From a virus, in the IMG/VR virus record IMGVR_UViG_3300015242_000042, positions 1 to 23,336 of that record: 23,336 bases of DNA; one strand, written 5' to 3'. The notes beneath the pieces were generated by a model that was not told where the DNA came from, made no database searches, and saw only the letters and a list, made by a program, of their open reading frames with translations. Positions 7,335 to 13,353 of this stretch are shown one piece after another. A program made the translations under genes and the position numbers. Position 1 is the stretch's first letter; each line of letters begins with the position of its first letter.

Positions 7335-7696
7335 TGGCTTCTGGATGGGATTGGCCATCTGAGGAATACAAGGATGACCCCGAGAAACTAAAAATTCATC
7401 GTGAGCAACGAATGTCTCGGGGTTATTCTGTATTTGACTGGTGGTGCTTTGATACATATATTTCCGGGGTTATTGCTAGTGCCGTAGAGAATTTTTCTAC
7501 AGGCCATGGCTACCCTGGTGACTTTAGCAACATGGAAGAGTTCGAAGCCTTCTGCAAGTCAATCTATGAACCTCTTGCCTTCTATGCAAGTGACGAGTAT
7601 AGTAGATTGAAGTGGGTAGACCAAGAGCCAAAGTACATGGAGGCTGTTGAAGCAATGAAGAAGTTTGCTGAACGCCTCGGTTCTTGGTGGGACTGA
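7334..7696 (+). CDS. Hypothetical protein rich in Trp and Tyr
   Basis: I do not recognise this 120-residue acidic protein. It starts MASGWDWPSEEYKDDP, has FDWWCFDTYISG in the middle and ends LGSWWD. The many aromatic residues and the lack of a signal peptide suggest a folded cytoplasmic protein. The ATG overlaps the stop of the HNH-type gene (TAATG) with GGAG upstream, so it is coupled to it. Confidence 0.65.
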   Translation: MASGWDWPSEEYKDDPEKLKIHREQRMSRGYSVFDWWCFDTYISGVIASAVENFSTGHGYPGDFSNMEEFEAFCKSIYEPLAFYASDEYSRLKWVDQEPKYMEAVEAMKKFAERLGSWWD

Positions 7697-7697
7697 C

Positions 7698-7726
7698 TTG
7701 ACACCGACCCCAGTCGGTAGTAAGAT
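7698..7726 (+). promoter_or_regulatory. Promoter with spacer hairpin before tRNA-Gln/Trp
   Basis: TTGACA (7698-7703), 17 nt, TAAGAT (7721-7726). The spacer holds CCGAC (7704-7708) and GTCGG (7713-7717) around CCCA, starting 7 nt after the stop of the gene before it. Confidence 0.85.
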
Positions 7727-7740
7727 GGTAATACGCCTAA

Positions 7741-7798
7741 AGGAACCGGCTATTATGTTCCTCGTCAAATGCCTGTGACGACGTAACCACAATCAGGC
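7741..7798 (+). ncRNA. Pseudoknotted leader before tRNA-Gln
   Basis: Hairpin AGGAAC (7741-7746)/GTTCCT (7757-7762) is followed by TCGTCA (7762-7767)/TGACGA (7776-7781). Its loop contains GCCTG (7771-7775), complementary to CAGGC (7794-7798): a classical H-type pseudoknot ending 5 nt before the tRNA. Confidence 0.6.
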
Positions 7799-7803
7799 AA
7801 CTT

Positions 7804-7874
7804 TACTCCATCGTCTAATGGCAAGACATCGGTTTCTGGTGCCGAGAATTGAGGTTCGAGTCCTTGTGGAGTAG
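7804..7874 (+). tRNA. tRNA-Gln(CTG)
   Basis: Acceptor TACTCCA/TGGAGTA, D stem GTCT/AGAC, anticodon loop TTCTGGT in stem TCGGT/GCCGA, T loop TTCGAGT, discriminator G as usual for glutamine. Confidence 0.92.
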
Positions 7875-7887
7875 CTTGCAACAACAT

Positions 7888-7958
7888 ATCTCCGAAGTGT
7901 TACGGTAGCACGGTGGTCTCCAAAACCATAAGCTCAGGTTCGACTCCTGGCGGGGGTG
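7888..7958 (+). tRNA. tRNA-Trp(CCA)
   Basis: Acceptor ATCTCCG/CGGGGGT (with two G-U pairs), D stem GTGT/GCAC, anticodon loop CTCCAAA in stem GTGGT/ACCAT, T arm TCAGG-TTCGACT-CCTGG, discriminator G. Confidence 0.92.
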
Positions 7959-7986
7959 CTTGACTTCCGAAAGTTGGGGGTGTACG

Positions 7987-8079
7987 ATGATTAAACAACG
8001 TCTTAAGACAATCATTGATGGTCTGAAACTTGCTGTAGATAGATACAAGCGTAGAAAGACTATGAAGAAGATGAAATGA
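7987..8079 (+). CDS. Very small basic protein
   Basis: A 30-residue ORF (MIKQRLKTIIDGLKLAVDRY then KRRKTMKKMK) lies between tRNA-Trp and the first Y-like RNA. GGGGG at 7976-7980 gives a plausible ribosome binding site. It would form one amphipathic helix with a strongly basic tail, which could bind RNA. No family is known to me, and translation is not proven. Confidence 0.45.
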   Translation: MIKQRLKTIIDGLKLAVDRYKRRKTMKKMK

Positions 8080-8086
8080 GACAAGC

Positions 8087-8199
8087 TTTTCGGGTCGATT
8101 GGATAGGGTTATCTACTCAAATTAAATTGGTTAATTGACGCCTTCGGGCAACCCTTCGGCGGGTATAGCCGAATCTCCCTTCCACCACATATCCGAAAA
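8087..8199 (+). ncRNA. Y RNA-like element 1 (no tRNA module)
   Basis: The two ends pair: TTTTCGGGT (8087-8095) with ATCCGAAAA (8191-8199). Inside are the 5' loop CGATT, a second helix GGA.GGG (8101-8108)/CCC.TCC (8177-8183), and the 3' loop ACCACAT. The middle holds AATTAA/TTAATT and CGCC...GGCG hairpins instead of a tRNA part. It ends 3 nt before tRNA-Ile. The same core recurs four more times; the neighbouring Ro60 gene suggests a Ro-binding RNA. Confidence 0.6.
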
Positions 8200-8202
8200 C
8201 AT

Positions 8203-8277
8203 TGGGGTGTAGCTCGGTCTGGTTAGAGCAATCGTCTGATAAGCGATAGGTCGTGGGTTCGAATCCCACCTCCCCAA
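8203..8277 (+). tRNA. tRNA-Ile(GAT)
   Basis: Acceptor TGGGGTG/CTCCCCA with one T-T mismatch, D stem GCTC/GAGC, anticodon loop CTGATAA in stem ATCGT/GCGAT, T arm GTGGG-TTCGAAT-CCCAC, discriminator A. Confidence 0.92.
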
Positions 8278-8278
8278 C

Positions 8279-8415
8279 TTTGTGGGTCGTAGAATGTTGT
8301 TTATCCCGGAACCGGCTGTTAGGGGTTCGACTCCCCTCTGAGGACTTAATTGTCGTCGGTAGCTCAACGGCAGAGCACTGGTCATATTAACGATATTCGT
8401 ACCTATATCCACAAG
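8279..8415 (+). ncRNA. Y RNA-like element 2 with permuted tRNA-like module (anticodon CCG)
   Basis: Terminal helix TTGTGGGT (8280-8287)/ATCCACAA (8407-8414), loops CGTA and GTACCTAT, second helix GAATGTTG (8292-8299)/CGATATTC (8391-8398). Between them a tRNA 3' part comes first: ACCGG, CTGTT, then AGGGG-TTCGACT-CCCCT and CTGAGGA (8311-8344). Its 5' part follows: TCGTCGG, TA, GCTC-loop-GAGC, A, CTGGT (8353-8382). CTGGT pairs with ACCGG at all five positions and TCGTCGG with CTGAGGA at six of seven. The loop assembled from both strands would have seven bases, with CCG at the anticodon place. Confidence 0.6.
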
Positions 8416-8416
8416 C

Positions 8417-8539
8417 TTTATGGGTCGATGATGTTCGATTATCTTATCCGAAATTGAGCGGGCTAGGTTCGATTCCTACCTGTTGGGCTGGAGCGCTATG
8501 AAAGTAGCCGCCCATTCGAACTCGCACCATATCCATAAA
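8417..8539 (+). ncRNA. Y RNA-like element 3
   Basis: Terminal helix TTTATGGGT (8417-8425)/ATCCATAAA (8531-8539), loops CGAT and GCACCAT, second helix GA-GTTCGA (8430-8438)/TCGAACTC (8516-8523) with one bulged base. Inside is a T arm-like hairpin around TTCGATT (8468-8474), but I cannot find a matching acceptor half, so its tRNA part is degenerate or different. Confidence 0.55.
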
Positions 8540-8544
8540 ATAAT

Positions 8545-8631
8545 GGAAGAGCAATCCGATTGGCGACGGAACCTGTCTTGAAAACAGTTGAGGTGTAAAA
8601 GCCCTTGGGGGTTCGACTCCCCCTTCTTCCG
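8545..8631 (+). tRNA. tRNA-Ser(TGA)
   Basis: Class II tRNA with long variable arm. Acceptor GGAAGAG/TTCTTCC, anticodon loop CTTGAAA, T arm GGGGG-TTCGACT-CCCCC, discriminator G as typical of serine. Confidence 0.9.
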
Positions 8632-8652
8632 CTTTAAAACTTAAGGAGTAAC

Positions 8653-8832
8653 ATGACAGAGAATGTTGGTCCGAGTACATACCAGTTGGTCATGTTGCTT
8701 GCCATTCAGCGCAAGCCCATGTATCTTGGTACTGTTCCTCAGGCTGAGATTGACAGACGACGAGCGGCAAGCAAGAGAGCGCGACTACAGCGCAGAACAA
8801 ATAGAAGGCTTGACACGACTAGGCGTTCCTGA
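8653..8832 (+). CDS. Small protein with arginine-rich tail
   Basis: A 59-residue ORF with an excellent ribosome binding site (AAGGAG, 8643-8648) was recognised by hand. The N-terminal half is neutral (STYQLVMLLAIQRKPMYLGT). The C-terminal half is full of arginine and lysine (DRRRAASKRARLQRRTNRR), which looks like nucleic acid binding. No family is recognised. The gene lies between tRNA-Ser and tRNA-Asp. Confidence 0.7.
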   Translation: MTENVGPSTYQLVMLLAIQRKPMYLGTVPQAEIDRRRAASKRARLQRRTNRRLDTTRRS

Positions 8833-8846
8833 TAGTCTTAAAGTAA

Positions 8847-8872
8847 GAGGTTGGTGGTCCTCACAAAACCAC
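8847..8872 (+). ncRNA. Pseudoknot just before tRNA-Asp
   Basis: GAGG (8847-8850) pairs with CCTC (8859-8862), and GTGGT in the loop (8854-8858) can pair with ACCAC (8868-8872). It ends 5 nt before the tRNA. Confidence 0.5.
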
Positions 8873-8877
8873 ACCAT

Positions 8878-8952
8878 GCGCCATGGGACTGCTGGGATGG
8901 TCACTTCCCTGTCAAGGAAGACAACAGGCGGGTTCAATTCCCGTATGGCGCG
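8878..8952 (+). tRNA. tRNA-Asp(GTC)
   Basis: Acceptor GCGCCAT/ATGGCGC, D stem GACT/GGTC, anticodon loop CTGTCAA in stem CTTCC/GGAAG, T loop TTCAATT, discriminator G, the aspartate identity base. The variable region is slightly long (7 nt). Confidence 0.9.
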
Positions 8953-8978
8953 CTTTATTTTCAACAAAAGGAGTTACA

Positions 8979-9182
8979 GTGGCAAAGGTCAAGAAGTTCG
9001 ACTTGCGAGAGACCGATAAGCCTGGTACGCTGAATGCCGTAGTAAACGGTAAGTGGCGCGGGTTGGTTGAGAAGACAGGTCGTTCGGACTATGCACTCCA
9101 TCTTGGCAAGGATGATGTAACTAATTTCAAGAGCAAGAAGGCTCTTGAGACTTGGCTGCTTGAGAAGTGGCCTTCTAACTAA
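8979..9182 (+). CDS. Small hypothetical protein (GTG start)
   Basis: The 67-residue protein starts at GTG 8979, because AAAGGAG (8967-8973) sits 5 nt upstream and the longer frame runs back through tRNA-Asp. It begins MAKVKKFDLRETDKPGTL and contains VVNGKWRGLVEK and FKSKKALETWLLEKW. It is basic and mixed alpha-beta. Function is unknown. It precedes two Y-like RNAs. Confidence 0.7.
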   Translation: MAKVKKFDLRETDKPGTLNAVVNGKWRGLVEKTGRSDYALHLGKDDVTNFKSKKALETWLLEKWPSN

Positions 9183-9195
9183 ATACTTAAGCGTT

Positions 9196-9258
9196 CGGGT
9201 CGAAGATTTTCGGTTATCTACTTATGCGAAGAAAACACCGATTATCATCACATATCCG
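9196..9258 (+). ncRNA. Y RNA-like element 4 (minimal form)
   Basis: CGGGT (9196-9200) pairs with ATCCG (9254-9258). The loops are CGAA and ATCACAT. The second helix is GAT..TCGGT (9205-9214)/ACCGA..ATC (9237-9246), closed by a short apical part. It is about 63 nt, the shortest of the five, with no tRNA module. Confidence 0.5.
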
Positions 9259-9271
9259 TTCCCAAACTTTC

Positions 9272-9431
9272 AGCCCCTAATTATGTCGGGTCGGATGTTT
9301 ATCGGTTATCTTACTGCTAATAAGGAGTTCCGGGTTCGAATCCCGGCGGTTCCATTCTTGGGACTGTGGTGTAAATGGCAACACGTTAACCCCGATGAAC
9401 GCTGCTACATCCGTCAATATAATTAGGGGCT
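9272..9431 (+). ncRNA. Y RNA-like element 5 with complete permuted tRNA module (anticodon GCT)
   Basis: A perfect 12-bp outer helix (9272-9283 with 9420-9431) encloses CGGGT/ATCCG (9409-9413), loops CGGAT and GCTGCTAC, and helix GTTTATCGG (9297-9305)/CCGATGAAC (9392-9400). Inside, the tRNA 3' part comes first: anticodon arm TCTTA-CTGCTAA-TAAGG, AGTT, T arm CCGGG-TTCGAAT-CCCGG, acceptor CGGTTCC, A (9309-9354). Its 5' part follows: acceptor GGGACTG, TG, D arm GTGT-loop-ACAC, G (9360-9385). All seven acceptor pairs form (two G-U). The short variable loop does not fit a normal serine tRNA. Confidence 0.7.
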
Positions 9432-9458
9432 AAGCTTTTTCCAAAAAGGGAGAATAAC

Positions 9459-9638
9459 ATGTACGAGCGTAAGGCAGACCAGTCAGTTAACCTTGTACGG
9501 ATGGAGAATGACGATACCTACCGGATTGTAGAAGACCTTGAGATGCTTTTGCTCAAGGGTCACAAGAAGGTTATTTTCGAAAAGGCCCGCCGTGACAAGG
9601 GAATCGTTGGTAGTTTCTACATTCAGGTGGAAGAGTGA
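9459..9638 (+). CDS. Small hypothetical protein
   Basis: The 59-residue protein begins MYERKADQSVNLVRMENDD and ends GIVGSFYIQVEE. GGGAGAA upstream (9448-9454) is a suitable ribosome binding site, next to a CTTTTT/AAAAAG hairpin (9435-9440/9443-9448). It overlaps the following gene by GTGA. Charged, no transmembrane part, unknown function. It sits between the Y-like RNAs and Ro60. Confidence 0.7.
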   Translation: MYERKADQSVNLVRMENDDTYRIVEDLEMLLLKGHKKVIFEKARRDKGIVGSFYIQVEE

Positions 9639-10006
9639 TTCGAAATAGTTGGGGACAGAAGATTGAGGTTGGCACCTTCGTATATCGTGGTGCTAGGCTC
9701 GGAAACAGTTCCGATTACAAGGCGGGTGTGGTAGAGTCTATCAAGGATGGAAAGCCACGAGTTCGATGGCTGTACCGTTCAAATGGTAGATGGATTAAGA
9801 TTGACGGAGAGCGTATCCTTGTCCCCTATGTTTACGAGGTTGGTCGTGCTAGTCTAGGCGTACCTCCTCTTGAGAGCATCGTGGTTGCAGACTTTGACCT
9901 TGAACGTCTTGAGCGTTTGGCTGCTATCCATAAGGAGTTCCCAAAGGATATTGAGTTTACGGACATGGAAGATTATTACAACTTCCTGGACAACTACATT
10001 CCTTGA
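9635..10006 (+). CDS. Hypothetical protein with SH3-like N-terminal half
   Basis: The 123-residue protein starts at GTG 9635, overlapping the TGA of the preceding gene. Its first half (WGQKIEVGTFVYRGARLG, then AGVVESIKDGKPRVRWLYR) has the rhythm of a KOW/SH3-like beta barrel, which often binds RNA or protein. The second half is helical and acidic, ending MEDYYNFLDNYIP. The role is unknown; the position directly upstream of the Ro60 gene makes an RNA-related job possible. Confidence 0.65.
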   Translation: MIRNSWGQKIEVGTFVYRGARLGNSSDYKAGVVESIKDGKPRVRWLYRSNGRWIKIDGERILVPYVYEVGRASLGVPPLESIVVADFDLERLERLAAIHKEFPKDIEFTDMEDYYNFLDNYIP

Positions 10007-10012
10007 AAAATC

Positions 10013-10056
10013 TGCCGGGTTTCCGGCAAGCTTGCAATCCAATGCCCAAAATGGGC
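10013..10056 (+). terminator. Two hairpins between the small genes and Ro60
   Basis: TGCCGG (10013-10018)/CCGGCA (10023-10028) is followed by GCCCA (10044-10048)/TGGGC (10052-10056). Neither has a long U tract, so they may attenuate or protect rather than fully terminate. A third stem CGAAA/TTTCG partly covers the ribosome binding site of the Ro60 gene. Confidence 0.45.
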
Positions 10057-10078
10057 CGAAACGAAAGGAAATTTCGAA

Positions 10079-11710
10079 ATGACGAATTCTCTTGGCAAGT
10101 ATGCTGCTTCTCAGAAGCAGGCTAAGGTTGCCACTCCTCAGACAGAGCGTACCCCTGGTCGAACTGATGAGGTAAAGAACAACGCGGGCGGGTTTGTGTT
10201 CAAGGTCGATGAGAAGTCACGACTTGAGCGCTTCCTGATTCTTGGTACCGACAAGGGTACTTACTACGTTGGTGAGCAGAAGCTTACTGGCGAGAACGTC
10301 ACCTTCCTGAAGGAGCTTGTTCGTAAGAACGAGCGTCTGGTTGTGGACACCGCTGTTGACGTCTCTGTAAATGGTCGTGCGCTTAAGAATTCTCCCGCGC
10401 TGTTCGCTCTGGCTACGGTTATGAGCGAGGGTCAGGATAAGGCTTACGCCCGTGCGGCTGTGCAGAAGGTTGCGCGTACCTCTACTCACCTGTACGAGTA
10501 TGGTGATTACATCGAGTCTCTTGGTGGATGGGGTCGTGCAAAGCGACAGTCTATTTCTGAATGGTATGAGTCTAAGGACGCAAGTGACCTATCTTACCAG
10601 GCAGTCAAGTACCGTCAGAGGAATGGCTGGACGCACCGTGACCTCTTTAGGCTTTCTCACCCAAAGGGTGTTGACCGATACGTCGGTGACTTCATTCTTG
10701 GTAAGGAGTCTGAGGCTGTTGCAACGTTTAATGGTCCTGATTACATTGCGGGATTCAATGTTCTTAAGTCTGCACAGACAGTTAAGGATGTTCTGACTGC
10801 TCTTGAGCAGTTCCCGTATATGCCATGGGAGGCTATTCCTACTCAGTTCCTCAAGGAGCAGAAGGTTTGGAAGACGCTCTTCTACCAGGGTCAGCTTCGT
10901 GGTCAGGCTCTCGTTCGTAACGTCACTCGCCTAGCGCGAATGGGTGCGTTCGATGACATGGTTTTCGCTGCTGACTATGCTGCACGACTTGCGGATGCGG
11001 AAATGATTAGGAAGACTCGTCTTCACCCAATCAACTTCCTTAACGCTGTTGTTGTGCATCAGGAGGGTCAGGTTGACCGTAGGAATCAGGGCTATTGGTC
11101 AACGGGACGCAACAAGGATTGGAAGTCTAACGGAAAGATTGTGGATGCTCTCAATGAGGGATTCCACCTTGCTTTCAAGACTGTTGAGCCTGCTAACAAG
11201 CGAACTCTAGTCGCAACGGATGTTTCAGGGTCTATGACTCAGAACGCTATTGGACTGGACCTGTCTTGTGCTCAGGTTTCTGCGGCGGTTTCCATGACGG
11301 TTGCTCGTACTGAGCCTTACAGCGATATCGTTGGCTTCGCTACCGATATTCGTGACCTTGGTATCACTGCCAAGTCTTCTCTGACCGACGCAATGCGTAA
11401 GGTCCAGAGTTACAACTTCGGTGGTACTGATGCGGCTGCTGCAATTAAGTATGCTGACCGACAGGGAATTCAGGTTGACACCTTCGTCGTTATCACTGAT
11501 AACGAGACGTGGGGCGGAAGCCAGAAGCCTTTCCAGGCTCTTAAGCAGTACCGTCAGAAGACCGGAATTGATGCACGTCTTGCGGTTCTCGGTGTGGCGT
11601 CTACGGACTTCACTATCGCTGACCCTACGGACCGTGGTATGATGGACTTCGTTGGTTTTGATTCAAATGCTCCGAAGGCTCTCGCAGACTTCAGTGCTGG
11701 TCGAATCTGA
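10079..11710 (+). CDS. Ro60-like TROVE/vWA RNA-binding protein
   Basis: This 543-residue protein has the plan of Ro60 (bacterial Rsr). An N-terminal alpha-helical TROVE ring covers about residues 40-370; it includes the SHPKGVDRYVGDFILG and LPxQFLKxxxVW-like parts typical of the family. A C-terminal von Willebrand A domain follows, with a complete MIDAS: D381-V-S383-G-S385, T450 and D474. Ro rings hold 3' ends of misfolded or damaged RNAs in the central hole and bind Y RNAs on the outside; in bacteria Y RNA can connect Ro to a 3' exoribonuclease. Its own hairpin-rich leader and a terminator (11716-11742) isolate it. Five Y-like RNAs lie 0.6-2 kb upstream. Confidence 0.92.
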   Translation: MTNSLGKYAASQKQAKVATPQTERTPGRTDEVKNNAGGFVFKVDEKSRLERFLILGTDKGTYYVGEQKLTGENVTFLKELVRKNERLVVDTAVDVSVNGRALKNSPALFALATVMSEGQDKAYARAAVQKVARTSTHLYEYGDYIESLGGWGRAKRQSISEWYESKDASDLSYQAVKYRQRNGWTHRDLFRLSHPKGVDRYVGDFILGKESEAVATFNGPDYIAGFNVLKSAQTVKDVLTALEQFPYMPWEAIPTQFLKEQKVWKTLFYQGQLRGQALVRNVTRLARMGAFDDMVFAADYAARLADAEMIRKTRLHPINFLNAVVVHQEGQVDRRNQGYWSTGRNKDWKSNGKIVDALNEGFHLAFKTVEPANKRTLVATDVSGSMTQNAIGLDLSCAQVSAAVSMTVARTEPYSDIVGFATDIRDLGITAKSSLTDAMRKVQSYNFGGTDAAAAIKYADRQGIQVDTFVVITDNETWGGSQKPFQALKQYRQKTGIDARLAVLGVASTDFTIADPTDRGMMDFVGFDSNAPKALADFSAGRI

Positions 11711-11715
11711 CTAAA

Positions 11716-11742
11716 GAACCCCGCTCTAAAAAGGCGGGGTTC
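11716..11742 (+). terminator. Terminator behind the Ro60 gene
   Basis: GAACCCCGC (11716-11724) and GCGGGGTTC (11734-11742) form a 9-bp stem with loop TCTAAAAAG, 5 nt after the stop codon. The U tract is poor, as in many high-GC hosts. Confidence 0.8.
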
Positions 11743-11761
11743 AAGCTTGTAAGGAGACTAA

Positions 11762-12781
11762 ATGTACTATATGAATGGTTCCCTAGGTGGTGCCAAGGTA
11801 AATCTTGAATGCAAGATGAATTATCAAGAGATTCAAATTGACAGCTTCGCATCACCGAGTTATCAATTGCCCCTAGACAAGGAGTGGTCGCTTACCAGTC
11901 GATATGATGATACGGTAGCTACGGTGTCCATCAGGACAGCAGGAAATGATGACAGGCGTGTGGTTATTTCAACGCTCCTAGCTGGACTCAAGCTTATTGA
12001 GGACAGCGATATTTACTCCGCATCCGTTGCTGTCCTGGAAACGAAACTTGGTTTCCAGGTAGATAGAGATATTTCTTCAGATATTGCCCAGATTACTGAC
12101 ACAGTTCTTTGGAGTGATAGAGTTGAATATGAAATTTACATTGGCAAGATGGTCAATGCTAACTACTTGAAGGAACCAAAATTCCATCTTGAACACCTAA
12201 TCGACAAAGAGAAGATTAGAATCGTTATGGAAATTGAAGTCAATTATCAGAAACTAAAGGCTGCACTAGAAATTGATGAATTCGCCTGGAGTGCAGACCA
12301 ACATCAATGTCTTGAGTATTCCAAGCAAATGCTGCTGAAGGAATTTTATAAGAATAAGCCTGAACTTAGCTCTTACTTCTCGTACATGAAGTATTTTATG
12401 TATGAAGAAGAAATGAAGAGCATGTCACTTGAATCAAAACACATTGCTATGAGTGAATGGCAGTATGCTGGACAGACAAGTGAATTCATTATTGATGATG
12501 CGCCTAATGGTTATCAGGCATATAATCCGGGCGGGTATGTTAATTCTGCTGCCAGTATGCATCTCACTCCAAAGAGTAGTGAAGACCGTAGAGTAAAGCA
12601 GCTACCAGCACTTGATGAAATGGTAAAGCATCCGGTGACAGGGCAGACAGCAGCGCTTAGAAATGTTATCATTAACTTGAATGATGTTTCTAAGTGGACC
12701 AGGGAAGCAATTGCTGACTGGCTAGAGACTCTTGATATCGATATCTCATTCAAGACCAAGGAGAACAATGAACAAGATTGA
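11762..12781 (+). CDS. Large hypothetical protein
   Basis: I do not recognise this 339-residue protein. It starts MYYMNGSLGGAKVNLECKMN with a perfect ribosome binding site, AAGGAG at 11751-11756. The N-terminal half looks mixed alpha-beta, the middle is acidic and helical (KYFMYEEEMKSMSLESKH), and a flexible glycine/asparagine part (APNGYQAYNPGGYVNSA) precedes a helical C-terminal region with VRNVI-like stretches. There is no signal peptide. It shares its last 14 bases with the next small gene. Its place after Ro60 does not by itself imply a link, since a terminator lies between. Confidence 0.65.
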   Translation: MYYMNGSLGGAKVNLECKMNYQEIQIDSFASPSYQLPLDKEWSLTSRYDDTVATVSIRTAGNDDRRVVISTLLAGLKLIEDSDIYSASVAVLETKLGFQVDRDISSDIAQITDTVLWSDRVEYEIYIGKMVNANYLKEPKFHLEHLIDKEKIRIVMEIEVNYQKLKAALEIDEFAWSADQHQCLEYSKQMLLKEFYKNKPELSSYFSYMKYFMYEEEMKSMSLESKHIAMSEWQYAGQTSEFIIDDAPNGYQAYNPGGYVNSAASMHLTPKSSEDRRVKQLPALDEMVKHPVTGQTAALRNVIINLNDVSKWTREAIADWLETLDIDISFKTKENNEQD

Positions 12782-12974
12782 TGAAAAGGCCAAGGAGCTT
12801 GAGGACACCATCAATGAGATTGGTATGTCTGTTCTGACAGGCTACACTCTTGCTGATGCTATTCGTGAAGGCTCTACAGTTTCTACACAGGAGTATGGTT
12901 GGGGCGATGGTGCTACGGCATGCGCTCTCACCAGTGCGGTCATTGCTGCAAAGGCTCGTGGCTACGTCGATTGA
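12768..12974 (+). CDS. Small hypothetical protein
   Basis: The 68-residue protein (MNKIDEKAKELEDTINEIG at its start) was given the ATG at 12768, because AAGGAG lies at 12758-12763 inside the preceding gene. It has an N-terminal coiled-coil-like helix and a small C-terminal domain ending VIAAKARGYVD. The stop TGA (12972-12974) lies in the -35 box of the next promoter. Confidence 0.7.
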   Translation: MNKIDEKAKELEDTINEIGMSVLTGYTLADAIREGSTVSTQEYGWGDGATACALTSAVIAAKARGYVD

Positions 12975-12999
12975 CATGCGGCGGGTTGTGTAGTAACAT
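12971..12999 (+). promoter_or_regulatory. Promoter of the arginine tRNA group
   Basis: TTGACA (12971-12976), 17 nt, TAACAT (12994-12999). A palindrome CATAG-AAT-CTATG (12997-13009) starts in the -10 box and covers the expected start site. Confidence 0.8.
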
Positions 13000-13010
13000 A
13001 GAATCTATGA

Positions 13011-13044
13011 GGGGTTAAGGAAACCGTCTCCCCGCTGTTGACGG
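13011..13044 (+). ncRNA. Pseudoknotted leader before tRNA-Arg(ACG)
   Basis: GGGG (13011-13014) pairs with CCCC (13030-13033); CCGTC in the loop (13024-13028) pairs with GACGG (13040-13044). The tRNA starts 9 nt later. Confidence 0.6.
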
Positions 13045-13052
13045 AACCATCT

Positions 13053-13124
13053 GCTTCCGTAGGCTAATGGATAAACCAGGGTGCTACGAACGCTCAATTG
13101 TCGGTTCGAGTCCGGCCGGAAGCA
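13053..13124 (+). tRNA. tRNA-Arg(ACG)
   Basis: Acceptor GCTTCCG/CGGAAGC, anticodon loop CTACGAA in stem GGGTG/CGCTC, T arm GTCGG-TTCGAGT-CCGGC, discriminator A. A34 would need deamination by the host TadA to read CGU/CGC/CGA. Confidence 0.93.
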
Positions 13125-13125
13125 C

Positions 13126-13271
13126 GTTAGCGAGTGTCAGCCTAGAGTCAGTGAATCCCGTGGGTAGCATAAACGATGAAGCGATTCAGACCAAGATACA
13201 ATGTAAAAGGGATAGGCTATGCTACGGCTCCCGAGTAACTAGTAGGAGATAGGTTTCCAAAAAGCGCTAAC
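13126..13271 (+). ncRNA. Closed, multiply knotted structured RNA between two tRNA-Arg genes
   Basis: GTTAGCG (13126-13132) pairs with CGCTAAC (13265-13271) and closes the whole stretch. Inside, AGCCTA (13139-13144)/TAGGCT (13213-13218), GAATC (13153-13157)/GATTC (13183-13187) and GTAGCATA (13164-13171)/TATGCTAC (13218-13225) pair in a crossing order, so the fold would be a multiple pseudoknot. There is no open frame of note. It lies exactly between mature tRNAs (1 nt after one, 5 nt before the other), so tRNA processing would release it. Confidence 0.6.
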
Positions 13272-13276
13272 ACCAT

Positions 13277-13349
13277 GCCCCTGTAGAGTAATGGATAACT
13301 CAGCACTCTTCTAAAGTGTACAATGCTGGTTCGAATCCAGTCAGGGGTA
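13277..13349 (+). tRNA. tRNA-Arg(TCT)
   Basis: Acceptor GCCCCTG/CAGGGGT, anticodon loop CTTCTAA in stem GCACT/AGTGT, T loop TTCGAAT, discriminator A. Confidence 0.92.
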
Positions 13350-13353
13350 CGCA

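Noticed and set aside
8131-8680. Antisense open frames across the tRNA and Y-like RNA region
   Set aside because: They contain the anti-T-loop pattern of tRNA genes (such as GxEPxTAG or GIEPS strings), overlap solid RNA genes and have no ribosome binding sites; they are shadows.
8663-9019. 118-residue frame overlapping the gene at 8653 and tRNA-Asp
   Set aside because: It has no ribosome binding site and runs through the tRNA, whereas the 59-residue frame at 8653 has a perfect one.
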